64,000 bases of DNA. Origin: an uncultured Phocaeicola sp. Its GTDB lineage: Bacteria > Bacteroidota > Bacteroidia > Bacteroidales > Bacteroidaceae. Both the position numbers and the translations under genes were made by a program. Under the pieces are notes generated by a model. It worked only from the letters and a program-made list of their open reading frames with translations. It was not told the DNA's origin and did no database searches. Position 1 is the first letter of the stretch, and each line of letters begins with the position of its first letter. Shown here in pieces: positions 1 through 7,493 of this stretch. The stretch spans positions 1 through 64,000 of the forward strand of contig CAUBDX010000003.1 in the NCBI GenBank assembly GCA_958434805.1, given 5' to 3'.

Positions 1-10
1 TTTTATCGTT

Positions 11-52
11 CTCATAATCTGGAGGTCCCTGGTTCAAGCCCAGGCTGGTCCA
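11..52 (+). tRNA. 3' fragment of tRNA-Met (CAU), 5' half missing
   Basis: The stretch reads as the second half of a tRNA. It has an anticodon loop CTCATAA (11-17), a 3' anticodon-stem strand TCTGG, variable loop AGGTC, T-stem CCTGG/CCAGG around TTCAAGC (28-44), a 3' acceptor strand CTGGTCC and discriminator A52. The ten bases upstream do not supply the matching CCAGA strand, and no D-arm precedes it. The tRNA therefore begins abruptly inside the anticodon arm. Such 3' tRNA halves commonly arise as att duplications of integrative elements. That is an inference, because the flank lies outside the window. Confidence 0.6.
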
Positions 53-58
53 CAAGCT

Positions 59-93
59 AAAAGGCTGATTCCTAACGGAATACAGCCTTTTTT
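59..93 (+). terminator. Intrinsic terminator after the tRNA fragment
   Basis: AAAAGGCTG (59-67) and CAGCCTTTT (83-91) form a strong stem with a short inner pairing (ATTCC/GGAAT), followed by a T-run. It lies directly downstream of the tRNA 3' end. Confidence 0.8.
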
Positions 94-164
94 GTTTGCA
101 GATCCTCCAGATATAAATCTGTTGTTCTTGGTTGATTTACTCCTAATATATAGCTGTTGTTTCA

Positions 165-368
165 CTATTGTTTCTCTATCTGATACCATGCCACTTCCAT
201 TTTCTCTGTTTTAGAGGTACGCCATTTCATAAAGTCCAAGTCTTCACTTTGCCGAGTTCCCATTTGCAATGACAAGGCAGTGCCACCTACCAAGAGATAG
301 GATTTGATGCAGTCCAACTTAGAAACAGCTTCAAAAACTTGCAGCGTGTGTGGAGCTAAACCTTTCAT
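165..368 (-). pseudogene. Truncated AbiEii/AbiGii-type nucleotidyltransferase
   Basis: The 67 codons match the N-terminus of AbiEii-type toxins. The key element is the nucleotidyltransferase signature LVGGTALSLQMGTR followed by the acidic pair in SEDLDF. Family members are typically about 200-300 residues and this one stops after the first quarter. No continuation is visible in another frame before the terminator at 59-93. No AbiEi antitoxin gene is adjacent. It is best read as a remnant of a type IV toxin-antitoxin or abortive-infection locus left beside a tRNA scar. Confidence 0.65.
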
Positions 369-583
369 GCAAACATTTTAGTAAATTTACATAATAAATT
401 CAGTGTTGATCTCAGAACTTACACAGAAATAATTAGCGTGTTGATAATGAGGTAGATTTACATTTGTTACTCTTGTTACAGGAATCATGAACAGAATTTC
501 TTTCTCTTAGTATAAAATCATGAGCACATTATATACTCTAAAACTGAAAATGTGGATATTACCCTTAAAAAGTAGGATGAAAA

Positions 584-616
584 TTTGTACGAAACGGGAA
601 GATGGCTTTATCTTTG
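584..616 (+). promoter_or_regulatory. Bacteroides-type promoter for the GH105 gene
   Basis: TTTG at 584-587 and TATCTTTG at 609-616 are 21 bases apart and match the -33/-7 consensus of the Bacteroidetes primary sigma factor. The start codon lies at 702, leaving an 80-nt leader. The rest of the 369-701 gap is AT-rich and shows nothing else I can name. Confidence 0.6.
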
Positions 617-701
617 AAGAATATTAAAGATAGCCGGACTTTTTATTTCGGTGGAATATAGAGGTTGTTAGTATAAAAATAAAAAATTAAATTTAGGTTG
701 T

Positions 702-2000
702 ATGGTTAAACGTTATGGTTGTGCAGGCATTTTATTGTTTGCAATGGGATTGTTTCCTTTATTGGCACAGGACAATGCTGCGGCTAAAGAGATGGCTATA
801 AAGATAGCCGATCGTATTGTTGCTTCTACGGTTTATGAATTCAAGGATGTAAAAACAGGTAAAGTATACACTTCTTTGGATAATGTTTCTTTAAACCCGG
901 ATATGCGTGTCAATAGTAAATATTTGAATTGGCATTACACAAACGGAGTAACAAATATGGCTTTGATGGAGTTGGGTGATAAAATACAGAACCGGAAATA
1001 TGAGGATTATGTGCTGAAGAATATGAAGTTCATTTTTGATAAGACTAACCAGTCCTATTTTCATCGTTTGTATGATAAGACTTTCCGTGAAGGAGGATGG
1101 AGAGCGGTTCCCCGTCTTACTTGGCATATGATTTATAGAAACAAGCGTTTGGATGACAACGGTCCTATGGGGGCTAGTTTGATAACTTTGAACCAGCGTC
1201 ATCCGGATGATGCTTTCCAAAAATATATTGAAACAACCAATCATCATATTATGGTTTCAGAACCTCGTTTGGCCGATGGAACCATAGCCCGTTTATGGCC
1301 TCATGAAAATACAATTTGGGCAGATGATGCGTTTATGGCGGTGTCTTTTATTTCCCGCATGGGAGAGATTACTGGTGAAAAGAAGTATTTTGATGATGCT
1401 GCCAATCAGATATTGAATTATACACGATATTTGTGGTGTCCTGAAAAACAGATTTATTATCATTGCTATCATACGGATAATAAGGAACATGGAGTGGCGC
1501 ATTGGTCCCGGGCCAATGGATGGATTTTTATGGCGACAGCCGATCTGTTGGCAAGAATGCCGGAAAATCATCCTATGCGTGAGGATGTGATAAAGAATTT
1601 CCAGATGCAGGCTAGTGGGGTAGCGCGGTATCAAGGGAAAAACGGTTTGTGGCATCAGTTGTTGGATAAAGAAGATTCTTATGAAGAAATTACCGGTAGT
1701 TCTATGTTTGTATTTGGCATAGCTAAAGGTGTGAAGGAAGGATGGTTGCATCCGGATTTCATTTATGTAGCATGGCAGGGATTCAAAGGAATGTTGTCAA
1801 AAATTTCAGAGAATGGTGATGTGACGGCTATTTGTGTCGGTACAGGTATTATGCCTTCCACCGTATTTTATTATAATCGTCCCACTCAGGAAAATGATCC
1901 GATGGGTGAAGGGCCTGTGTTACGCGCTTTGGTGGAAATGATTGATGCGCCTGAATACACGGAGATTAGTGCGAACGATCAGTATGATAGAATAAAATAA
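702..2000 (+). CDS. GH105-family unsaturated rhamnogalacturonyl hydrolase-like protein
   Basis: This 432-aa protein has a signal peptide (about residues 1-22, cleavage after LLA) and an (alpha/alpha)6-barrel of the GH88/GH105 type. The WADDAFM motif near residue 206 carries the catalytic aspartate region, and the family markers HWSRANGW (about 267-274) and GSSMFVFGIAKG (about 330) follow. GH105 enzymes remove the terminal 4,5-unsaturated uronic acid from oligosaccharides released by polysaccharide lyases, usually pectin-derived. It is exported to the periplasm or cell surface. The gene stands alone, without SusCD or lyase neighbours, so its substrate is unknown. The promoter at 584-616 supports this start. 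Confidence 0.85.
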   Translation: MVKRYGCAGILLFAMGLFPLLAQDNAAAKEMAIKIADRIVASTVYEFKDVKTGKVYTSLDNVSLNPDMRVNSKYLNWHYTNGVTNMALMELGDKIQNRKYEDYVLKNMKFIFDKTNQSYFHRLYDKTFREGGWRAVPRLTWHMIYRNKRLDDNGPMGASLITLNQRHPDDAFQKYIETTNHHIMVSEPRLADGTIARLWPHENTIWADDAFMAVSFISRMGEITGEKKYFDDAANQILNYTRYLWCPEKQIYYHCYHTDNKEHGVAHWSRANGWIFMATADLLARMPENHPMREDVIKNFQMQASGVARYQGKNGLWHQLLDKEDSYEEITGSSMFVFGIAKGVKEGWLHPDFIYVAWQGFKGMLSKISENGDVTAICVGTGIMPSTVFYYNRPTQENDPMGEGPVLRALVEMIDAPEYTEISANDQYDRIK

Positions 2001-2015
2001 GAAAGAGATTAATTT

Positions 2016-2051
2016 ACCCGTTGGCAAGCTGGGTCTAATTTGTCAACGGGT
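2016..2051. terminator. Inverted repeat between convergent genes
   Basis: ACCCGTTG (2016-2023) and CAACGGGT (2044-2051) form a perfect 8-bp stem with a 20-nt loop between the convergent GH105 and lipoprotein genes. There is no strong T-run on either side, so it is only a possible bidirectional terminator. Confidence 0.4.
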
Positions 2052-2056
2052 ATATG

Positions 2057-2554
2057 TTAGAATGTTAAATCAAAACGCCCTTCTGTCACTCTTCCTCCTT
2101 CAAAAGTTCCGCTGATTATTCTGTTGTTCAAATCAAAGCGGGTAATATTGACAATGCCGTCTTCCAGTCTTTCTTCTTGCTTGTTTCCATCTTTGAAAAC
2201 GGCGTCGGTATAGATGGTCTGATCATTATCCATCTTTTCAATATCACTGTAAACGGTGATATTTTTTTCTTTCGGGTCAATGATATTGAAAGAAATAGAC
2301 GTATTGGTATCTACCCAAACGTATACATGGACTGTTGCTTTTTCATCTTCATTATAAGCAGGATAGTAGGATGCTTTATGGTCCGGCCCATAGCGTTGTC
2401 CTGTATATATCCAGCCGTCTATCAGACAGCCAAAGGTATTGGCGCCTGTCTGAGTGGCAGGTGGCATGAGAGTAGGATCTGCTGAAAAGTCTTCTCCATT
2501 ACAGGCACAGCATAACGCGACAGTTAATACTATTGTAATAAGATATTTAATCAT
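2057..2554 (-). CDS. DUF6252-like lipoprotein
   Basis: This 165-aa protein starts with a short hydrophobic segment ending in a lipobox (LCCAC), so it should be lipidated and exported. The sequence PPATQTGANTFGCLIDG after the anchor is typical of a Bacteroidetes lipoprotein family (DUF6252, from memory). The remainder is predicted beta-rich. Its start lies 12 bases after the stop of the barrel gene at 2567-3220, so the two are probably co-transcribed from the right. Molecular function is unknown. Confidence 0.7.
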   Translation of the reverse strand: MIKYLITIVLTVALCCACNGEDFSADPTLMPPATQTGANTFGCLIDGWIYTGQRYGPDHKASYYPAYNEDEKATVHVYVWVDTNTSISFNIIDPKEKNITVYSDIEKMDNDQTIYTDAVFKDGNKQEERLEDGIVNITRFDLNNRIISGTFEGGRVTEGRFDLTF

Positions 2555-2566
2555 GGTCTGAATCTT

Positions 2567-3220
2567 TTAAAAGTGATAGTTAATACCTGCCGAGAAAGAT
2601 AATTGAGAAATGTCATCCGAACCGTTCATCGGATAATGTGGTTGTACCATCCATTCTTTATGATGATAGCGGACGGAATATTCACCGGAATACGCCAGGA
2701 TATAGCTTATCCTTGCACTGATCCCCCAATGGGTGAAAAGGTGGTATTCTCCGCCTACTCCAAAGTTTGCCGCCCATTTGTTCATGGATACTTTTCGTGG
2801 TTTATCATATACCATACTGTCGTCTTTATATAACTGGTATCCGGTTCCGGTAGTAAAATACCAATCGAATTGTTGTTTCAGCCAATGCAGGGAGAACTGT
2901 GGAGCAAAATAGTGTGTTTGAATCTTGTCTGTGGTATTTGTCGTGTTGCCTGTATATCGGCTGCCTTGATAAAGTATTCCGAATCCGGCTCTAATGGCAG
3001 GCTTGTTTCCTACCAGGTAAGTATAACTTCCTGACCAACCTATGCCGTTGCGCAAATTCGAGGAATATCCTGCTATTCCTATCAGCTTTCCGGTGTAGAG
3101 GGTAGGACCTGTCTGAAAGGACAGAACGGATCGTTTGTCAGTGCCGGATTGTGCATATAGCGATGTTGGACACAGCAGCGTGGCTACTATAATAAAATAT
3201 AGTTTGTTTTTCATGGTCAT
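2567..3220 (-). CDS. Small outer-membrane beta-barrel protein
   Basis: The 217-aa product has a signal peptide ending at LYAQS. Alternating hydrophobic/aromatic strands follow, ending in a C-terminal Phe (FSAGINYHF), as expected for a BAM-inserted outer-membrane barrel of about 8-10 strands. I recognise no enzymatic motif. ATG codons at 3220 and 3214 are both possible starts. It leads a two-gene unit with the lipoprotein at 2057-2554. A TATTTTTG element on the minus strand at 3241-3248 is a likely -7 box. Confidence 0.7.
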   Translation of the reverse strand: MTMKNKLYFIIVATLLCPTSLYAQSGTDKRSVLSFQTGPTLYTGKLIGIAGYSSNLRNGIGWSGSYTYLVGNKPAIRAGFGILYQGSRYTGNTTNTTDKIQTHYFAPQFSLHWLKQQFDWYFTTGTGYQLYKDDSMVYDKPRKVSMNKWAANFGVGGEYHLFTHWGISARISYILAYSGEYSVRYHHKEWMVQPHYPMNGSDDISQLSFSAGINYHF

Positions 3221-3240
3221 TGTGTTTATCTAGGTGGGTA

Positions 3241-3248
3241 CAAAAATA
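3241..3248 (-). promoter_or_regulatory. -7 element (TATTTTTG) for the 3220-2057 unit
   Basis: Read on the minus strand this is TATTTTTG, a perfect TAnnTTTG match, 20 bases upstream of the ATG at 3220. No clear TTTG -33 element is seen at the expected distance, so support is partial. Confidence 0.4.
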
Positions 3249-3393
3249 ATAAATCATTGGAAATAACAGCATTAATAGTTTTCTTATTTTAAGTAATCCG
3301 TGAAAAATGTGATAGATTAACACTTTCCTGCCATCTTTATTCCATTCATTCTGTTTTCTTATGAAGATTATTCACTTTAAAACCTTATAGTTT

Positions 3394-3642
3394 ATGAAAC
3401 CAGTAGAATCAGACCGGTTGGATGCCGAAGAGCGTAGAGAACTGAGCAGTTCTGATTTCGGAATTCCTGAAGAGCGTGCTTTCCCGATGCCCGATGCGGC
3501 ACATGTGCGGGCGGCGGAAGCCTATTTCCGTTATGCTAGTGATGATCAGAAGCCTGAGTTGGCGAGGAATATACTGGAAAAAGCGGCTGAATACGGAGTG
3601 CGTGTAGAGAGTCCTGTGGTGCTGTCTTGGGCCGGGAAATAG
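3394..3642 (+). CDS. Small conserved protein of unknown function (82 aa)
   Basis: This is an acidic, Ala/Glu-rich 82-residue protein with no signal peptide or membrane segment. The pattern SSDFGIPEERAFPMPDAAHV followed by an amphipathic helix resembles a short module also seen in phage-associated proteins (F-x-I-P-x-x-R-x-x-P-x-x-D-x-x-H). I cannot assign a function. It stands alone between divergent and downstream units, and codon use looks like its neighbours. Confidence 0.6.
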   Translation: MKPVESDRLDAEERRELSSSDFGIPEERAFPMPDAAHVRAAEAYFRYASDDQKPELARNILEKAAEYGVRVESPVVLSWAGK

Positions 3643-3730
3643 TTGTTGTATAATGATTTGACCTTTTGTGTTGCTGAATATTGTGTAAATGTAGGTGCCG
3701 AATCGTGAAGGAAAGTTATTATTTAAATAT

Positions 3731-3795
3731 TTTCCTAAGGAAATTTGTTATATAGGAAAGTATGGAATATATTTGGAAAAAGTTTCCTAAGGAAA
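3731..3795 (+). promoter_or_regulatory. Promoter flanked by two identical 13-bp palindromic operators
   Basis: TTTCCTAAGGAAA occurs perfectly at 3731-3743 and again at 3783-3795. Between them lies a consensus promoter: TTTG at 3744-3747, a 20-nt spacer and TATATTTG at 3768-3775. The second palindrome covers the expected transcription start. This is the layout of a repressor-controlled promoter. The third gene of the operon encodes a MarR-type regulator, so autoregulation through these sites is the simplest inference. Confidence 0.75.
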
Positions 3796-3834
3796 TAATT
3801 AAAGGAGATAACATAACAGAGTCCGGTTTTAATT

Positions 3835-4065
3835 ATGAAGAAGAGTATGAAAAAAGAGTTTATAAAAAGGTATGGATGGACATTGCTTGGTATTGTGGCA
3901 GGAATGGTAGGAGGATATTTGTATTGGCGGTATGTAGGTTGCACCACTGGGACTTGCCCTATCACTTCTTCTCCTGTCAACAGTTCCATTTGGGGGGCGG
4001 CAATGGGGGGATTGTTGCTCAGTTCATTTATGCCGGAGCATAGAAAGATAAAGAAGGAGGAATAA
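3835..4065 (+). CDS. DUF6132-like small inner-membrane protein
   Basis: The 76-aa product has two hydrophobic segments (about residues 12-32 and 50-64). Between them is the conserved GCTTGTCPITSSPVNSS stretch with two cysteines, which marks the DUF6132 family. It is probably an inner-membrane protein with the Cys motif in the connecting loop. It is the first gene after the dual-operator promoter and lies 2 bases before the thioredoxin gene, which hints at a redox role for the Cys pair. A second ATG at 3847 is an alternative start. Confidence 0.75.
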   Translation: MKKSMKKEFIKRYGWTLLGIVAGMVGGYLYWRYVGCTTGTCPITSSPVNSSIWGAAMGGLLLSSFMPEHRKIKKEE

Positions 4066-4067
4066 GT

Positions 4068-4547
4068 ATGAATAAAACGATTTTATTTTTTTTAGCCCTT
4101 GTGCTGGCTGCCACAACAGCTTGCGGCAGAGGAAGCAGTAATAATAACCCTGTAAAAGAAGAAACTATGGCAACAGAAGGAAATGGAAAGGTCATACATT
4201 TGACTAAAGCTGAATTTTTGGCGAAAGTATATAATTTCGAGAAAAACCCGGAAGAGTGGAAATATGAAGGTGACAAACCGGCTATTGTGGATTTCTATGC
4301 TGACTGGTGTGGTCCTTGCAAAATGGTAGCTCCTATTTTGGACGAATTGGCAAAAGAATACGATGGTCAGATTGTGATTTATAAAGTGGACACGGAGAAA
4401 GAACAGGAACTGGCAGGCGCGTTTGGTATACGGAGTATTCCGTCCATTCTGTTCATCCCCATGGAAGGAAAGCCGGAGATGGCACAGGGGGCTATGCCCA
4501 AAGCGTCATTTAAAAAGGCTATTGATGAGTTTTTATTGAAAAAATAA
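4068..4547 (+). CDS. Lipoprotein thioredoxin-family protein
   Basis: This 159-aa protein has an SpII signal with lipobox Cys at residue 19 (TTAC) and a thioredoxin fold. The active site WCGPCK spans residues 80-85 and the cis-Pro sits in RSIPS (P125). Lipidation places it in the periplasm, anchored to a membrane, where it could reduce or exchange disulfides. An internal ATG (residue 34) just before the domain could give a cytoplasmic form. It is co-transcribed with the DUF6132 membrane protein upstream and the MarR regulator downstream, which suggests a thiol-stress module. Confidence 0.85.
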   Translation: MNKTILFFLALVLAATTACGRGSSNNNPVKEETMATEGNGKVIHLTKAEFLAKVYNFEKNPEEWKYEGDKPAIVDFYADWCGPCKMVAPILDELAKEYDGQIVIYKVDTEKEQELAGAFGIRSIPSILFIPMEGKPEMAQGAMPKASFKKAIDEFLLKK

Positions 4548-4584
4548 GTACTTTTGTGCAATAGCATCAAGAAGAAAGAGCAAT

Positions 4585-4932
4585 ATGGAAACTTTATGTA
4601 AAATAAGAGATCTCTATCGCGCTATTGCAGAATTTGAAACACGGTTTGAAAAGGCGCACCACCTTTGTCTGAACGAAGGAATGTTGCTGTGCTGTCTCTC
4701 CAGAAAGAAACGCCTGTCCTCGGGAGAGATAGCAGAGCAATTGGGGCTTTCTAATTCGAATACTTCTAAGGTTATCAGATCTGTAGAGGATAAAGGCTAT
4801 ATAGAGCGTAATTTGGGAGATTGTGACAAACGCCAGATGTATTTCTCGCTTACGGAGGAAGGAAAGAAAATACTGAAGGAGATGGAATGCTGTAATATTG
4901 AGATTCCTGAGTTACTGAGGTCTGTATTATAA
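4585..4932 (+). CDS. MarR-family transcriptional regulator
   Basis: The 115-aa protein has a winged helix: recognition helix in SNSNTSKVIRSVEDKGYI, then a wing with DKRQMYFSLTEEGKK, the MarR signature. It is short for the family (usually about 140 residues). It contains several cysteines (LCLNEGMLLCC, DC, ECC) that might sense thiol oxidation, which is an inference. It is the third gene after the promoter with the duplicated palindrome at 3731-3795, its likely operator. Confidence 0.8.
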   Translation: METLCKIRDLYRAIAEFETRFEKAHHLCLNEGMLLCCLSRKKRLSSGEIAEQLGLSNSNTSKVIRSVEDKGYIERNLGDCDKRQMYFSLTEEGKKILKEMECCNIEIPELLRSVL

Positions 4933-4955
4933 TAGTAAGAAAGATACCGCTGTAG

Positions 4956-5621
4956 ATGAAGTCTGTTTTTATTTTTATATCATTGCTGATAATGCTCTGT
5001 CCCGCTTTCTCGCAAAGCAGGATGGAGCATTATCTTGATTCTTTGGGATTGGTGAATGTAGGCCGGATGGACCCGACATTGAAAATAGATTTGATGTATA
5101 CCCGTGCCGACAATTTTACCGGGAAAGTCCTTTATGAGGATTTGCAGGAGGCCTATCTTCATCCCGAGGCTGCCAAAGCCTTGTTGCAAGCGCAAAAGCG
5201 GTTGAAAGAGTTGTATCCCGGTTATTCTCTGATTATTTATGATGCCGCCCGTCCCATGTCCGTGCAGCAGAAAATGTGGAATGTGGTAAAAGGTACTTCC
5301 CAAAATATATATGTATCCAATCCGGCCCGGGGAGGAGGGTTGCATAATTATGGTTTGGCGGTGGATGTGAGTATTGCAGATGAAAAAGGAAATCCTTTGC
5401 CTATGGGGACCAAGGTGGATCATTTGGGCAAGGAAGCACACATAGATACCGAGGCGGCAATGGTACAGCAGGGAATCATTACAGCGCAGGAACGGAAAAA
5501 CCGTTTGCTGCTGCGCCGGGTCATGACGGATGCGGGTTATAAACCTTTGCGCAGTGAGTGGTGGCATTTCAACTTCCGCAGTCGTGAAGAGGCAAAACGG
5601 AACTATAAAGTAATTAGATAA
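4956..5621 (+). CDS. D-Ala-D-Ala dipeptidase (VanX/DdpX, M15D-like)
   Basis: The 221-aa exported protein has a signal peptide (about 1-20) and the M15 zinc-peptidase signature. H130 and D137 lie in LHNYGLAVDVS, and E201 and H204 lie in SEWWHF. The Arg of YDAARP (R99) matches the substrate-stabilising arginine of VanX. These enzymes cleave D-Ala-D-Ala and related dipeptides. Being periplasmic and chromosomal, it more likely recycles cell-wall dipeptides than confers glycopeptide resistance. It is followed after 3 bases by the methyltransferase gene. Confidence 0.85.
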   Translation: MKSVFIFISLLIMLCPAFSQSRMEHYLDSLGLVNVGRMDPTLKIDLMYTRADNFTGKVLYEDLQEAYLHPEAAKALLQAQKRLKELYPGYSLIIYDAARPMSVQQKMWNVVKGTSQNIYVSNPARGGGLHNYGLAVDVSIADEKGNPLPMGTKVDHLGKEAHIDTEAAMVQQGIITAQERKNRLLLRRVMTDAGYKPLRSEWWHFNFRSREEAKRNYKVIR

Positions 5622-5624
5622 AGG

Positions 5625-6809
5625 ATGGAAATATCAGCAAAAACACTCCATTTCATCGAAGAACATAAGGAGGACGATACGCGTACACTGGCTTTGCAAA
5701 GTAAGAAATATCCCGATGTAGACATGGCGGCAGCTGTCACACAAATTGCCGGACGGCAGGTGGCGGCCCGCAAGATACCTTCATGGTATCCGGTTTCTGC
5801 ATTATGGTATCCCCCTCATTTGTCTATGGAGCAATGTTCTTCCGAAGCAACTGCTTTGTATAAGGCCTCTTTGTTGGAAGGCGATACTTTTGCCGATTTA
5901 ACCGGAGGTTTCGGCATTGATTGCAGCTTTATCTCCCGGAATTTCAAGCAGGCTGATTATGTGGAAAGGCAGTCAGGACTTTGTGAGCTGGCTTTGCATA
6001 ATTTCCCTTTGTTGGGGTTGGGGCACATTCGGATACACAACCGGGACGGGGTATCCTATTTGCAGGAAATGCTTCCGGTAGATTGCTTGTTTTTAGACCC
6101 TGCCAGAAGAGACGGACACGGTGGAAAGACGGTTGCCATCTCTGATTGCGAGCCGGATGTTACTGTTTTGGAGCCTTTGCTGGTTGATAAGGCAAAGAAA
6201 GTGATGGTGAAATTATCGCCTATGCTGGATCTGTCATTGGCATTGAACGAGTTGAAAACAGTTCGTGCGGTACACATTGTCGCTGTGAATAACGAGTGCA
6301 AGGAGTTATTGCTGATACTGCAAAAAGAGTCCGTTTCATCGGAGGTAAGCATCCATTGCGAACATATTGCAGGCAACGGGGAGAGCCGGCATTACACCTT
6401 TACCTTGAAGCAGGAAAAAACATCGCCCTGTCTTTTGGCCGATGAAGTCGGAACTTATTTGTATGAACCGAATGCCGCTATACTGAAAGCCGGTGCTTTT
6501 CGTTCTCTCACACAAACCTATCCTGTGGCGAAACTTCACCTCAACAGCCATTTATATACCTCTGTTTCTTTGGTTCCGGATTTTCCGGGACGTCGTTTCC
6601 GGGTTGAGGCCGTATCGGGTTTTGGAAAAAAGGAACTGAAAGCGTTCTTGATGGATATGGACAAGGCGAATATTACGATCCGCAACTTTCCATTATCGGT
6701 TGCGGAACTTCGCAAACGTTTGAAACTGAAAGAGGGAGGAGATGATTATATCTTTGCCACTACCTTGTCCGGCGGGCAGAAAGTCTTGATTAGAGGGAAG
6801 AAGTGTTAG
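5625..6809 (+). CDS. Class I SAM methyltransferase with THUMP-like domain
   Basis: The 394-aa protein carries the SAM-binding motif DLTGGFGID (about residue 90) and the DPARR motif (about 155), followed by a C-terminal THUMP-like RNA-binding module. Bacteroidetes proteins of this type are thought to methylate RNA, but the target is not known. There is no signal peptide. The gene is translationally close to the dipeptidase upstream (3-base gap) and its stop overlaps the convergent response-regulator gene by 4 bases. Confidence 0.75.
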   Translation: MEISAKTLHFIEEHKEDDTRTLALQSKKYPDVDMAAAVTQIAGRQVAARKIPSWYPVSALWYPPHLSMEQCSSEATALYKASLLEGDTFADLTGGFGIDCSFISRNFKQADYVERQSGLCELALHNFPLLGLGHIRIHNRDGVSYLQEMLPVDCLFLDPARRDGHGGKTVAISDCEPDVTVLEPLLVDKAKKVMVKLSPMLDLSLALNELKTVRAVHIVAVNNECKELLLILQKESVSSEVSIHCEHIAGNGESRHYTFTLKQEKTSPCLLADEVGTYLYEPNAAILKAGAFRSLTQTYPVAKLHLNSHLYTSVSLVPDFPGRRFRVEAVSGFGKKELKAFLMDMDKANITIRNFPLSVAELRKRLKLKEGGDDYIFATTLSGGQKVLIRGKKC

Positions 6810-7489
6810 TTTATAATCAGTTTGTAACCTATTCCCCTTACATTCACAATCCGTATGCTTTGGTCTTTGGACAGTTTATGGCGTAATTTCGTAATAAATA
6901 CATGCAGGCTGCGTGAATTGAAGAAGCTGTCATCTCCCCATAGCTCCAACAAGATGCTTTGGCTGTTCACCACTTCATTCCGGTTCTCACACAGGCGTTT
7001 TAGGATTTCCGATTCCCGGTGGGAGAGTTCTTGTATGTTCCCTGCAAAATCCAGTTGTTGGGTGACGGAGTTGAACTGATATCCTCCGATGGTGTAGGTA
7101 TTGGTTATTTCTTTTTCCACAAAAGCTTTGTGCATCAAGGCTTTGAGGCGTACAATAAGCTCCTGCATACCGAATGGCTTTTTCAGATAGTCATTAGCTC
7201 CCAGTTCAAATCCTTTTACTACATCATTGATGGCAGACCGGGCGGTGAGGAATAATACCGGGGTTGGTTTATCCGATTGGCGGATGCGGCGTACCATTTC
7301 AAAGCCATCCATACGGGGCATCATGACATCGGCTACCAATACGTCCGGTTTCTGTTCGAAAAACTTTCTTAAGCCTTCTTCACCATCTCCGGCGGTAGTA
7401 ATGATAAAATCCTGTTCTTCCAGTGTGTCCTTGATAATCATGGCAAGAGTCTGTTCATCCTCTACTAATAAAACGTGTATCTTTTCCAT
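6806..7489 (-). CDS. OmpR-family response regulator
   Basis: The 227-aa protein has an N-terminal receiver domain with acidic pocket (E10, D11), phosphoacceptor D54 in VADVMMPRMDG and the conserved Lys of KKPFG (about 104). A C-terminal winged-helix trans_reg_C domain ends in VRGIGYKL. It is the output partner of the sensor kinase whose stop lies 4 bases upstream. The target genes are unknown, although the divergent barrel gene at 9060 is a reasonable candidate. Confidence 0.9.
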   Translation of the reverse strand: MEKIHVLLVEDEQTLAMIIKDTLEEQDFIITTAGDGEEGLRKFFEQKPDVLVADVMMPRMDGFEMVRRIRQSDKPTPVLFLTARSAINDVVKGFELGANDYLKKPFGMQELIVRLKALMHKAFVEKEITNTYTIGGYQFNSVTQQLDFAGNIQELSHRESEILKRLCENRNEVVNSQSILLELWGDDSFFNSRSLHVFITKLRHKLSKDQSIRIVNVRGIGYKLIIN

Positions 7490-7493
7490 TTGC

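Noticed and set aside
1..52. A complete tRNA-Met gene
   Set aside because: The ten bases before the anticodon loop do not pair with the 3' anticodon-stem strand and there is no D-arm or 5' acceptor strand inside the window.
4956..5621. A vancomycin-resistance vanX gene
   Set aside because: The protein is exported and there are no vanH, vanA, vanR or vanS neighbours; a cell-wall dipeptide recycling role is more likely.
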